Shown: positions 16,701 to 22,481, numbered from the stretch's first letter. The stretch: 29,417 bases of DNA from Chloroflexota bacterium (GCA_016199325.1 JACQGW010000152.1:1-29417); one strand, 5' to 3'. Notes: generated by a model from the sequence alone, not told the origin. Made by a program: numbers and translations.

Positions 16701-17176
16701 TCCAGGTACGCGCGGGCGTGGCGCTCGACGGCGCTGGGGCCGATCAACTGCCGGAGATCCTCGCGGACGAGGATGTGCCCGACGGCGTGGCCGTAGAGCG
16801 CGACCTGGTCGACGACCGGCAGCCGCTCGTCGACGGCGAGGATCCACCGATCGGTTGGGCCGGCGCCTAGCCCTTCCGGCACGAGGGCGGCGTCGAACCG
16901 CCCGATCGGTGGAACGCGGAACTGGAGGTGTGGCTGATGCCCTGATCCACCCCGGTGTCCCAGCGCGCTCTCCAGCGTCGTCTTGTCGAGGTTATGCACC
17001 ATCAAGAGGACGGACGGCAGCAGCCCACGGCGCGCTCCCACCAGGCTGCGGCACTCACGATGAAGGGCAGCCAACTGCTCACCCTGCTCGCCGCCGCGCC
17101 AGGCGGCGATGAGCTGCTGGAGCCGCAGGCTGACATCAGGAACGGGCGGTACCGCTTGGCCGATTGGTTGTACCAT
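13775..17176 (-). CDS. hsdR: HsdR-like translocase, degenerate nuclease site
   Basis: R subunit-like protein (1133 aa) of the EcoEI/EcoKI type. The ATP motor is intact: LATGTGKT (396-403), DECH (492-495), TATP (521-524) and the IIGRGTRL motif VI. A disordered Pro/Gly/Glu-rich linker of about 160 residues leads to an EcoEI_R_C-like C-terminal domain. The N-terminal half is odd. The block PIALVHTLRS (267-276) aligns by context with the type I nuclease E-x-K strand but reads H272-T-L274; D257 is kept. Before it, WILAVDERLP plus H130-A-V-G-H134 resembles an IrrE/ImmA metallopeptidase HEXXH helix with Glu replaced by Ala. I chose ATG 17176, with an AAGGCGG site upstream, over an open extension to 17353 that looks non-coding. 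It may still translocate DNA but probably cannot cut by the usual mechanism. Confidence 0.9.
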   Translation of the reverse strand: MVQPIGQAVPPVPDVSLRLQQLIAAWRGGEQGEQLAALHRECRSLVGARRGLLPSVLLMVHNLDKTTLESALGHRGGSGHQPHLQFRVPPIGRFDAALVPEGLGAGPTDRWILAVDERLPVVDQVALYGHAVGHILVREDLRQLIGPSAVERHARAYLDPGDGFTHVDNVAELALGESLSRSVDRRVLEDYPLLTDLLARREPRLAAVGSVSPDLRQKLGQSGWKEPYLEAPYRFTDGRVFVGSDGTDRRGPRLGVDALLRAEASLPIALVHTLRSGERAEDAERRLTEYARDRLSLPFAYLIDDGGAIHELDWSRTRDAVRSTVPGLPTREDLWSRWAVALGLTDDRAERALKSPYNALGRVKLRYYQEAAINRTVIAVLQAQRGRRSRRILLTLATGTGKTKIAFQAIWKLKQARLIGNVLFLSDRDFLLSQAMDNEFAPFGDARHRIQRSRVTSRAIYFATYQAIADTEGSSGLYRRYPRHFFDLIVVDECHRGSAADESNWRRILEHFDRAIQIGMTATPRRGVNAATYAYFGDPIISYSLRAGINDGFLAPYRVRRILVGEEPDVPDTRPDDTGEDRASVASTSGDPETAGGDDRGTAIADEVDDAIVAETAQTLRERTDTIAQHLGKYLRTTDPMAKTIVFCIDQAHAATMREAIEGALSDLAGRSPNYVERIVSDEGEPGRRELGRFTSPDEPKPVVVTTSKMLAVGVDVPTCKNIALVRPIGSMVEFKQIIGRGTRLHPPAKTWFTILDYAGATRLFFDPDFDGDPEVVVVEPLVPREAPVAQQPADEGGAVGVLSPEEEAPAGQVQTMRERPAGEYAAEGAGESGAAPEVRDSAAELAGHLATDVPGEIGDPSGLASRNGSAGLPSAPSPLAVAPSGATGSGDGQPESQPPAGGQTGDKQPMVARADREQASPQSAQGESGDQEPAADRPPINLTRRSDGRRFRVIGEVVYELGPDGTTLLRHRSSREFVVAAVADLLTTPADLRARWLRREQREEICNRLDEGGVDLRALASAQGLPDADPFDLLLHFAFDLPVRTRADRVGRVHRDHAAFLNRHRGLAREVLKAILDKYVAGEIDDVGDSGLLHVPPLLERGTFVELARPFGGGAGVRAALAELHRLLYSDM

Positions 17177-17224
17177 GGTCCGCCTTGCCGAGTTGGTTCT
17201 ACCGGGGGATCCAGGGCACCGTCT

Positions 17225-17253
17225 ATGATGCCAGGCTGAGTGCTGATTTGCAA
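17225..17253 (-). promoter_or_regulatory. Candidate promoter of the hsd operon
   Basis: On the minus strand TTGCAA (17248-17253) and CATCAT (17225-17230) are separated by exactly 17 bases. Each matches 4 of 6 consensus bases. Transcription would start near 17218, about 40 bases before the hsdR ATG. It is the best candidate in the gap but a modest match. Confidence 0.4.
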
Positions 17254-17311
17254 GGGGCTTTGGCCTTTGTGTCCATTGCTCGATCATGTGGTGACGCGAG
17301 GGGGTTCGTGC

Positions 17312-17331
17312 TATTCTTGTCGTACATACGA
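17312..17331 (+). promoter_or_regulatory. hicB -10 box with overlapping operator-like palindrome
   Basis: TATTCT (17312-17317) is a plausible -10 box. It is followed by the palindrome TCGTA-CA-TACGA (17320-17331), which would cover the transcription start. HicB proteins commonly repress their own promoter, so this is a fair operator candidate. No good -35 box is visible. Confidence 0.35.
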
Positions 17332-17343
17332 GAGACGGCACAG

Positions 17344-17586
17344 ATGACGACACGGCGATACACCATCCTGTTACACCGAGATCCGGAAACTGGTGGGTAT
17401 ACCGTCACGGTACCGGCGCTGCCTGGCTGCGTCACCCAGGGGAGCACGCTTGAAGAGGCGATCGCGCTGGCCAGAGACGCGATCCAGCTCCACATCCCGG
17501 CCATGTTGGAAGACGGCGAGCCAATCCCTGAGGAGGATGAGCACCCGCAGGCCCTCGTGATCGACGTTGGCGACGTGGCGGCGTAG
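17344..17586 (+). CDS. hicB: HicB-like antitoxin, no HicA partner
   Basis: An 80-aa protein with the partial RNase-H-like HicB fold: GGYTVTVPALPGCVTQG (17-33) followed by the helix start STLEEAI (34-40), typical of HicB antitoxins and the related UPF0150 group. No HicA (short dsRNA-binding-like toxin) is seen on either side: downstream comes an integrase fragment after about 40 bases, and upstream is the divergent hsdR promoter region. No DNA-binding tail is evident after residue 80, so it may be a short HicB or a relic. The start at 17344 was chosen because the conserved domain begins at once; a longer in-frame extension upstream would cross the candidate promoter. Probably an orphan left from a mobile module. 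Confidence 0.8.
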   Translation: MTTRRYTILLHRDPETGGYTVTVPALPGCVTQGSTLEEAIALARDAIQLHIPAMLEDGEPIPEEDEHPQALVIDVGDVAA

Positions 17587-17624
17587 ACGCCGCTGGACAG
17601 GACCGAGGGGAGGGCACTGCTGAC

Positions 17625-17936
17625 CGTAGACCGCTGCTCTTCCACAGCCTGCGTCACACCCATGCGACGCTGTTGCTGCAGAACGTCAACCCGAAGATCG
17701 TGAGCGACCGACTGGGCCATGCCATAGTGGCGATCATGCTCGACACGTACAGCCACGTGCTACCGGGGATGCAGGATACCGCCGTCCATGCACTCGAAGG
17801 CATCTTCGGCAAGCGAGCTGCGTCACAGGGGATTCGTGACCCGCCCGCGATTCGTGACCAATCGGCCTGGGGGCACTTTCGGCAAATGGGCAGCAGACCT
17901 GCGGACTGGATGCGGACTCCGGCCGAGGATTCGTGA
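17625..17936 (+). pseudogene. Tyrosine recombinase C-terminal remnant
   Basis: In the frame ending at TGA 17934-17936 the translation gives LLFHSLRHTHATLLL, then SDRLGH and DTYSHVLPGM. These are the catalytic R, H, H and Y boxes of a phage/ICE-type tyrosine integrase (R in LRHTH, His in LGH, Tyr in DTYSHV). The N-terminal and core-binding domains, normally about 200-250 residues, are missing: the frame runs back into hicB without recombinase sequence, and no start codon is convincing. The C-terminal tail is rich in repeats of I-R-D encoded by the ATTCGTGACC direct repeats. It reads toward tRNA-Tyr and stops 86 bases from its 3' end, the usual arrangement for an element integrated at a tRNA gene. 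It should be inactive. Confidence 0.85.
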
Positions 17937-17949
17937 CCAATTCGTGACC
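17832..17949 (+). repeat. Four direct repeats of ATTCGTGACC
   Basis: Exact copies at 17832-17841, 17850-17859, 17929-17938 and 17940-17949, at the end of the integrase remnant and just before the tRNA gene. All are in the same orientation. They could be integrase arm-type binding sites or a by-product of local duplication. Confidence 0.8.
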
Positions 17950-17970
17950 TGCGGCGGCAGAGAAACGAAA

Positions 17971-17997
17971 CAGCCGGCTGACTGGCCGGCTGTTTTT
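17971..17997. terminator. Bidirectional rho-independent terminator
   Basis: CAGCCGGC (17971-17978) and GCCGGCTG (17985-17992) form a perfect 8-bp stem with a 6-base loop, followed by TTTTT (17993-17997) on the plus strand. On the minus strand the hairpin is followed by TTTCGTTTCT. It can end both the integrase-side transcript and the tRNA-Tyr transcript. Confidence 0.85.
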
Positions 17998-18021
17998 GGC
18001 GGTATTCCTGGTCAAACTGGG

Positions 18022-18106
18022 TGGTGGGGACAGGATTTGAACCTGTGTAGGGCGTCAGCCCGACGGTTTTACAGACCGTTGCCATTAACCACTCGGCCAC
18101 CCCACC
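18022..18106 (-). tRNA. tRNA-Tyr (GTA)
   Basis: An 85-base tRNA with a 7-bp acceptor stem (GGTGGGG/CCCCACC), discriminator A, anticodon GTA in the context CTGTAAA, a long variable arm as in bacterial tRNA-Tyr, and a T-arm with GGTTCAAATCC. The 3' CCA is not encoded: the genome reads CCC after the discriminator. Its 3' end faces the integrase remnant and the hsd operon, so it is the likely integration target. Confidence 0.95.
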
Positions 18107-18145
18107 CGGACGGAATGGCCGGGTGCCCTCGCCATTCGCCCATGC

Positions 18146-18174
18146 AGTATACCCCATTCCGCTCCACCCGTCAA
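18146..18174 (-). promoter_or_regulatory. tRNA-Tyr promoter
   Basis: TTGACG (18169-18174) and TATACT (18146-18151) on the minus strand with a 17-base spacer, about 40 bases upstream of the tRNA. A near-consensus housekeeping sigma promoter. Confidence 0.85.
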
Positions 18175-18305
18175 GCGCAGCTCGCCCGCTCGCCTGGAGC
18201 ATGCACCCTGGCCTTCTTGGCGCCCGCCGTGTACTTGCATCTCATCGCCGATCATACCTCGCCGGGCATGAGGACTTGGCGGTTCGATCCTCCTCGCCCG
18301 GCTGG

Positions 18306-18335
18306 TTGACGGCGAACCCGGTTCTCCCGTACAAT
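18306..18335 (+). promoter_or_regulatory. Promoter of the NUDIX-OPRT operon
   Basis: TTGACG (18306-18311) and TACAAT (18330-18335) with an 18-base spacer. Start of transcription would be near 18342, which argues against a GTG start at 18339 and for the ATG at 18375. Confidence 0.75.
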
Positions 18336-18374
18336 TAAGTGATCGCTATCCATCTTGCCGTACCGGAATGGCGC

Positions 18375-18911
18375 ATGCCGGCTTTCCGCTTCTGCCCACA
18401 CTGCGGGGCGCCTTTGCCACCTGTGTCTGCAGCCGATTTGCGGCCGCAGCCCTGCCAGGGCTGCGGCCGGACTCACTATCACCATTCCAGGCCGTGCGCG
18501 GGGGCCATTGTCGTCCGCGACGGCCGGGTCCTGCTCGTCCGTCGGGCCGTCGAGCCGTTCCGAGGCTGGTGGGACATCCCCGGCGGCTTCCTCCAACCGG
18601 GCGAGCACCCGGAGCAGGGAGCCTGCCGCGAACTGCTCGAGGAGACCGGACTCGTCATCCGGCCGCTGCGTCCGCTCGGCGTTTTCCTCGACCGCTACGG
18701 CGAAGCTGGCGACTGGACGCTTAACCACTACTACGTCGCCGAGGTCATCGGCGGCGAGCCCCACGCGGCCGACGACGCCGTCGAGCTCGCCTGGTTCTCG
18801 GCCACCGCCCTTCCGACTAACGTCGCCTTTCGGCACAGCCAGGCGGTGCTCGACGCCTGGCGGAGGTCGGCGCCGGGCCCGGCCATCGTTTCCGGCGAGC
18901 GCGCGCCGTGA
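18375..18911 (+). CDS. NUDIX hydrolase with zinc ribbon
   Basis: A 178-aa hydrolase of nucleoside-diphosphate-linked substrates. An N-terminal zinc ribbon (C7, C10, C27, C30) is followed by the NUDIX domain; the box is complete, with G71, E77, R85-E86, E89-E90 and G92 in the Gx5Ex7REUxEExGU pattern. The zinc ribbon is of the kind found in NudC-like and ADP-ribose/NADH-type members, but the specific substrate cannot be told. It is the first gene of an operon: its stop overlaps the GTG start of the phosphoribosyltransferase (GTGA, 18908-18911). That link suggests a nucleotide-related clean-up role beside pyrimidine synthesis. A longer start at GTG 18339 sits at the predicted transcription start and was rejected. 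Confidence 0.92.
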   Translation: MPAFRFCPHCGAPLPPVSAADLRPQPCQGCGRTHYHHSRPCAGAIVVRDGRVLLVRRAVEPFRGWWDIPGGFLQPGEHPEQGACRELLEETGLVIRPLRPLGVFLDRYGEAGDWTLNHYYVAEVIGGEPHAADDAVELAWFSATALPTNVAFRHSQAVLDAWRRSAPGPAIVSGERAP

Positions 18912-19576
18912 AAGAATGGGGATCTACGATGTCCCTCGAAGGGCCGAACCTCTGGCTCACCCGGCGGCTGTTCGACCTCGGCGGCGTCAGCTTCGGCGAT
19001 TTCACCCTCGGCCGCTCCACCGTCCACTCGCCGGTCTACGTCAACCCGCGGCTCCTCATCGGCGACCCGCCGGCGCTCCGCCTGGTCGCCGAGCTTATCG
19101 ACCAGGAGATCCGCGCCGCGCAGTCCCGTAAGCGCCCGCGTTGCTCGCCCTTCGGGCTGGTCGCCGGCGTCCCGTTCGGCGGCCTGCACCTGGCCACCGC
19201 CTATGCCCTGCGGACCGAGGTGCCGATGATCTACGCCCGGCCGCTGGGCGACCTGGAAAAGCAGTACACCATCGAAGGTCGCTTCGAGCAGGGACAGAGC
19301 GTCCTCATCATCGACGACCTGATCACCACCGGCGGGAGCGTGCTCCAGGCCGCTGAGCTCCTGCGGGACGCCGGCCTGGCCGTGCGCGACGTCGTGGTCC
19401 TCGTCGACCGCGAGCAGGGCGCGGGCGAGCGGCTGCGCCGCCACGGCTTGAACCTGCTCTCCATCCTCAAGCTCACCGCCATGCTCACCCACTACCACGA
19501 TACCGGCCTCGTCGAGGACCGCTGGTACTACAAGAGCCTCGCCTACGTCGCCGCCAACCAGGCCGCCGGCGACTGA
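18908..19576 (+). CDS. pyrE: Orotate phosphoribosyltransferase-like protein
   Basis: Type I phosphoribosyltransferase, most like orotate phosphoribosyltransferase (orotate + PRPP to OMP). The PRPP loop VLIIDDLITTGGS is at residues 132-144 of the 222-aa product. A GVPFGGLHLATAYAL stretch (about 87-101) and a mobile-loop region LEKQYTIEGRF (116-126) fit the OPRT subgroup. The loop reads K-Q-Y rather than the common K-x-H-G, so the base could differ from orotate; the symbol is provisional. The start is GTG 18908, overlapping the NUDIX stop, or ATG 18929, which has GGGG a few bases ahead. It shares the promoter at 18306-18335 and is followed by an inverted-repeat element. Confidence 0.8.
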   Translation: MKEWGSTMSLEGPNLWLTRRLFDLGGVSFGDFTLGRSTVHSPVYVNPRLLIGDPPALRLVAELIDQEIRAAQSRKRPRCSPFGLVAGVPFGGLHLATAYALRTEVPMIYARPLGDLEKQYTIEGRFEQGQSVLIIDDLITTGGSVLQAAELLRDAGLAVRDVVVLVDREQGAGERLRRHGLNLLSILKLTAMLTHYHDTGLVEDRWYYKSLAYVAANQAAGD

Positions 19577-19577
19577 C

Positions 19578-19779
19578 GCGGTTCGCAGAAAAACGAACCG
19601 CCAGGGCGCCAAGAACGCCAAGGCGAGGCGTTGGGGGGGCTGGTTCGTCGGTTCTGGCTCGTCGCAGAGTCGTGAATCAACCCGCAGGCCCGAACCCCCC
19701 AACCATCAAACCCGATCCTTCGTTCTTGGCGTTCTTGGCGTTCTTGGCGTCTTGGCGGTTCGACGTTTCTGCGAGCCGC
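19578..19779. repeat. Long imperfect inverted repeat with TTCTTGGCG tandem
   Basis: The left arm (about 19578-19625, with GCAGAAAAACGAACCGCC and CGCCAAGAACGCCAAG) is mirrored by the right arm (about 19721-19779). The right arm includes three tandem 9-base units GTTCTTGGC (19722-19748). An inner pair GTTGGGGGG (19630-19638) and CCCCCCAAC (19694-19702) extends the fold. There is no ORF inside. It looks like a non-autonomous palindromic element lying between two convergent genes, where it could also end transcription. Confidence 0.75.
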
Positions 19780-19790
19780 CCCACGGTTGC

Positions 19791-20915
19791 TCAGGCCGGT
19801 GCCTCCGTTTGGGCCGGTGCTGGGGCACCCGCCAACAGGTAGCGGTCGATCAGGGGAAGGTGTTCGACGTATTCAGGCGGCAGCGCGCCGGATCGAATGC
19901 TTGCCTGAAGGGCATCGGCCACGCGCCGGCGGGCCTCTTCCAGGGAGATCTCCCGGGGTGGGGTGCCCGCCAGCCAGCCCGCCTCGACGAACCGCCTGCG
20001 GAACGCCGCCGGCTCCAGATCGCCCGTCGCCTCGAACGCCCGGATCCCGCCGCGCAACTGCTCCACGTCGATGATGAAGACAAACGCCTTGATGCGGTGC
20101 TCGCCGCGCTCCCAGGCGACGACCACCTGCGTCAGGGTCGGCTGCCCCGGCACCGGCTGGACGTACGCTTTGTGGAACTGCTGGCTCCGAAGCGCCAGCA
20201 CGGCCGGCGCCGTGGGCACCACACCACGGCCACGGAAGATGGTCAACGCTCGCTCGGCCTCCAGCCGCAGGTCGGCAACAGGCGACAACGCAGCCAGCGC
20301 CGATAGCACGTTGGCGGCCGCCCGGTCGCCCCGTCGGACAAGATCGAGGATGTAGCCGAGGCTGGTCTCCTGCCCCTTCGCTCGCTCCTCGTCCGTGGCG
20401 CCGTATGACAGGTGGAGGATCGGAAGCATCGCCGTCTCGACCTCGGCCGGCGACTGCGCCTCCTGGACCGCTGCCATCGCCTCCCGCAGCCTGGGCCGGC
20501 CCGCCAGGCCGAGCTTCTCCAGCAAGTCCTGCGGGACATCTCCCGACTGGAACCGAACGCCCATCCGGTCCAGCACTTCGATCGCACCGTGCCGCGCCGC
20601 CGTCGAGCGATGGCCGGTGCGGACGATCTGCCAGAGGCGGGGGATGGTCTGGCTCTCGCCCAGGATGCCGAGCGCCCACACGACCGACGATCGGATCTGC
20701 CCGTCGGGCGCCCAGATCCGGTTCACCAGCTCGTCGAACAATCTCGGCCCGACGGTCTGGCCGATCTCCCGCAGGCGGGGCGCCACCTCCCAGTCGTCAA
20801 GGACCCGGTGATCGAGCTCCCACAGCAGCCGATCCGCTTCGGCGATGGCGGCCGCGCGTGGATCCACCGGCCGAGCCGGCACGGGACGCGCGACCCGATT
20901 GGCCTTCTTCGCCAT
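19791..20915 (-). CDS. HEAT-like repeat protein of unknown function
   Basis: A 374-aa soluble protein. The first half has helical repeats of HEAT type, clearest in VNRIWAPDGQIRSSVVWALGILG (about 64-86; A-L-G-x-L-G ending) and STAARHGAIEVLDRMG (about 104-119), and may be a binding scaffold. The second half (from about 240) holds a strand-rich segment around TLTQVVVAWERGEHRIKAFVFI and does not match a family I can name. There is no signal peptide. The N-terminus is basic. A purine-rich GGAGGGG site precedes the ATG, and an extended -10 promoter lies about 45 bases upstream, so it is probably a single-gene transcript. The function is unknown. Confidence 0.8.
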   Translation of the reverse strand: MAKKANRVARPVPARPVDPRAAAIAEADRLLWELDHRVLDDWEVAPRLREIGQTVGPRLFDELVNRIWAPDGQIRSSVVWALGILGESQTIPRLWQIVRTGHRSTAARHGAIEVLDRMGVRFQSGDVPQDLLEKLGLAGRPRLREAMAAVQEAQSPAEVETAMLPILHLSYGATDEERAKGQETSLGYILDLVRRGDRAAANVLSALAALSPVADLRLEAERALTIFRGRGVVPTAPAVLALRSQQFHKAYVQPVPGQPTLTQVVVAWERGEHRIKAFVFIIDVEQLRGGIRAFEATGDLEPAAFRRRFVEAGWLAGTPPREISLEEARRRVADALQASIRSGALPPEYVEHLPLIDRYLLAGAPAPAQTEAPA

Positions 20916-20965
20916 CCGTTCTCCCCTCCGTCTTTCCTGGCATCCTCGCAGAACAGGTTGGGAGG

Positions 20966-20974
20966 ATTATACCA
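20966..20974 (-). promoter_or_regulatory. Extended -10 promoter for HEAT-like gene
   Basis: TGGTATAAT on the minus strand: perfect TATAAT with an upstream TG, and no good -35 box at the normal distance. Fits an extended -10 promoter with a leader of about 45 bases. Confidence 0.65.
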
Positions 20975-21071
20975 CGAGACAGTGAACCGCCCCGGTTCGG
21001 CAGCACGACCGATCGGTCCTGGACAGGCAATGGTCGTCCTGACGCCAGTTCGGCAGTACAGCCGCATCCTG

Positions 21072-21170
21072 GCAGGCGGGACGCCTGCGCTCCCAGACGC
21101 GATCTCCCCCGCTGGGTGGCCGACTGTGAGGCGCACCCCCTCTGACAGGCGGGACGCCTGCGCTTCCAGA
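21072..21170 (+). repeat. Palindromic repeat A, two direct copies
   Basis: Two copies of CAGGCGGGACGCCTGCGCT (about 21073-21096 and 21146-21170), each with a GCAGGC/GCCTGC-type internal palindrome and followed by a CCAGA tail. They belong to the same family as the three copies at 21591-21729. They lie in the 0.8-kb gene-free stretch before cmk. Confidence 0.8.
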
Positions 21171-21249
21171 CGGGGGGCCGCCGCCGCCTGCCGGGTCAGA
21201 ACCAGTGCTGGTTGCACGAAAAACAGGCAAACCCGCCCTGCGGGCGACC

Positions 21250-21278
21250 TTGCGATGGACGCTCGCTGCCTCTATACT
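21250..21278 (+). promoter_or_regulatory. Promoter upstream of cmk or a leader RNA
   Basis: TTGCGA (21250-21255) and TATACT (21273-21278) with an exact 17-base spacer. The next gene on this strand is cmk at 21755, so the transcript would have a leader of about 470 bases containing several strong palindromes. A separate small RNA is also possible. Confidence 0.5.
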
Positions 21279-21346
21279 GGCGGAGCTTCGACGGGGCGTC
21301 TTCGTCCCAATCCGGTGCAGATGAGAGCGAGCGTGCGTTCGGTCCG

Positions 21347-21470
21347 CAGCGCGGGGGCTTGTCCCCCGCCGCCTCCGGCCCGGACGGCGGGGGACAAGCC
21401 CCCGCGCTACGGTGGCGTCCGCGTCGCCATCGGGATGGTGGGGGACAAGCCCCCGCGCTACGGTGGCGAC
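21347..21470. repeat. Palindromic repeat B, GGGGGACAAGCCCCC
   Basis: Three copies of GGGGGACAAGCCCCCGCGC: one inverted (about 21350-21367) and two direct (about 21389-21411 and 21440-21462). The two direct ones share the tail GCTACGGTGGCG. Each copy can fold by itself, and opposite copies can pair with each other. Confidence 0.8.
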
Positions 21471-21590
21471 GCGGATGCCACCGGCATCAATCTGCTCCTG
21501 AACTCAGCCGCGTCGGACCTGGCCAGTCGAAAGGAGGCCGATCTCGTGCTCGATTCGTCTGTGCGGTGTCACCCTCGAACCGGCCGCGGG

Positions 21591-21729
21591 TCCGGGAGCG
21601 CAGGCGTCTCGCCTGCCCGATGGGCGATGGCGCTGGCCCAGGGCAGGCGGTCCGGGAGCGCAGGCGTCCCGCCTGCCGGGTGGGTGACGGCCGGGGTCCA
21701 GGGCAGGCGAGACGCCTGCGCTCCCATGC
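21591..21729. repeat. Palindromic repeat A, two inverted and one direct copy
   Basis: TCCGGGAGCGCAGGCGT opens copies at 21591-21617 and 21651-21677; the mirror form GCAGGCGAGACGCCTGCGCT lies at about 21702-21724, ending about 30 bases before the cmk start. The order (two inverted, one direct) allows several alternative hairpins next to the cmk ribosome-binding region. Confidence 0.8.
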
Positions 21730-21754
21730 ATGCGCCGCACGACGGTGGGGACTG

Positions 21755-22429
21755 ATGCTCCGAGCGACCATCGCCATCGACGGACCCGTCGCCGCCGGGA
21801 AGAGCACCGTTGGACGCCTGCTGGCCGAGCGGCTGGGCTACCGCTACGTCGATACGGGCGCCTACTACCGGGCTCTCACCTGGTTGGCGCTCCGGCGCGG
21901 CGTCGATCCAGAAGACGAGGCCAGCCTCGCCGACCTGGCCAGGTCGGCGCGCATCCAGATCCAACGACCGACCGTCCCGGATGGCCGGGCATATACCGTG
22001 CTCGTCGACGGTCAGGACGTCACCTGGGCGATCCGTAGCCCGGAGGTCGAAGGCGTCGTCTCGATCGTCGCCCGCCAGCCGAGCGTTCGCCGGGTGCTCG
22101 TCGAACAACAGCGCGAGCTGGCCCAGGCCGGCCAGGTCGTCATGGTCGGCCGCGACATCGGCACCGTCGTGCTGCCCGACGCCGAGCTAAAGATCTTCCT
22201 CTCCGCCTCGGCCGAAGAGCGCGCGGCAAGGCGCTACTGCGAGCTGGCCACCCGCGCCGAGCCCGCCAGCTATCGGCAGATCCTGGAGGATCTTCGGCAG
22301 CGCGACCAGATCGATCGCGAGCGCGCCGTCGGGCCGCTCCGCCCGGCCGACGATGCCCAGGTCGTCGACACCGACGGACTGTCGGTCGAACAGGTGATCG
22401 ACCGGATTCAGCAGCTCATCCTCCGATAG
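21755..22429 (+). CDS. cmk: Cytidylate kinase
   Basis: Transfers phosphate from ATP to CMP/dCMP in the cytoplasm. The 224-aa protein has the P-loop GPVAAGKS (10-17), the CMP-kinase motif DTGAYYRAL (Y in place of the common M) and GRDIGTVVLPDAELKIFL, where the RDIGT motif binds the nucleotide base. The CMP-binding insert (about 65-105) is present and the length is normal. The ATG at 21755 has a GGTGGGG site ahead; the open frame extends far upstream but through palindromic repeats, so the upstream part is not coding. It is preceded by the repeat-rich gap and followed by a GGTTTCTGG inverted repeat. Confidence 0.95.
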   Translation: MLRATIAIDGPVAAGKSTVGRLLAERLGYRYVDTGAYYRALTWLALRRGVDPEDEASLADLARSARIQIQRPTVPDGRAYTVLVDGQDVTWAIRSPEVEGVVSIVARQPSVRRVLVEQQRELAQAGQVVMVGRDIGTVVLPDAELKIFLSASAEERAARRYCELATRAEPASYRQILEDLRQRDQIDRERAVGPLRPADDAQVVDTDGLSVEQVIDRIQQLILR

Positions 22430-22430
22430 T

Positions 22431-22481
22431 TTCTGGTTTGGGGTTTCTGGTTTCTGGTTCGGAGAGAGACAACCAGAAACC
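22431..22481. repeat. Second GGTTTCTGG inverted repeat
   Basis: Starting two bases after the cmk stop, GTTTCTGG words on the plus strand (to about 22459) face AACCAGAAACC (22471-22481), giving a hairpin like the one after the mannosyltransferase at 1377-1431. It separates convergent genes and may end transcription. Confidence 0.6.

Noticed and set aside
17177..17353. Longer N-terminus for HsdR
   Set aside because: The extension is non-domain sequence, crosses the candidate hsd promoter and hicB operator, and the ATG at 17176 has its own ribosome-binding site.
17587..17640. HicA toxin next to HicB
   Set aside because: Too short and no HicA motif in any frame.
21060..21730. CRISPR array
   Set aside because: Repeats are palindromic, of two families, in both orientations and irregularly spaced, with no cas genes.
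21212..21754. N-terminal extension of Cmk
   Set aside because: Open frame exists but runs through palindromic repeats; the P-loop starts right after ATG 21755 as in normal CMP kinases.
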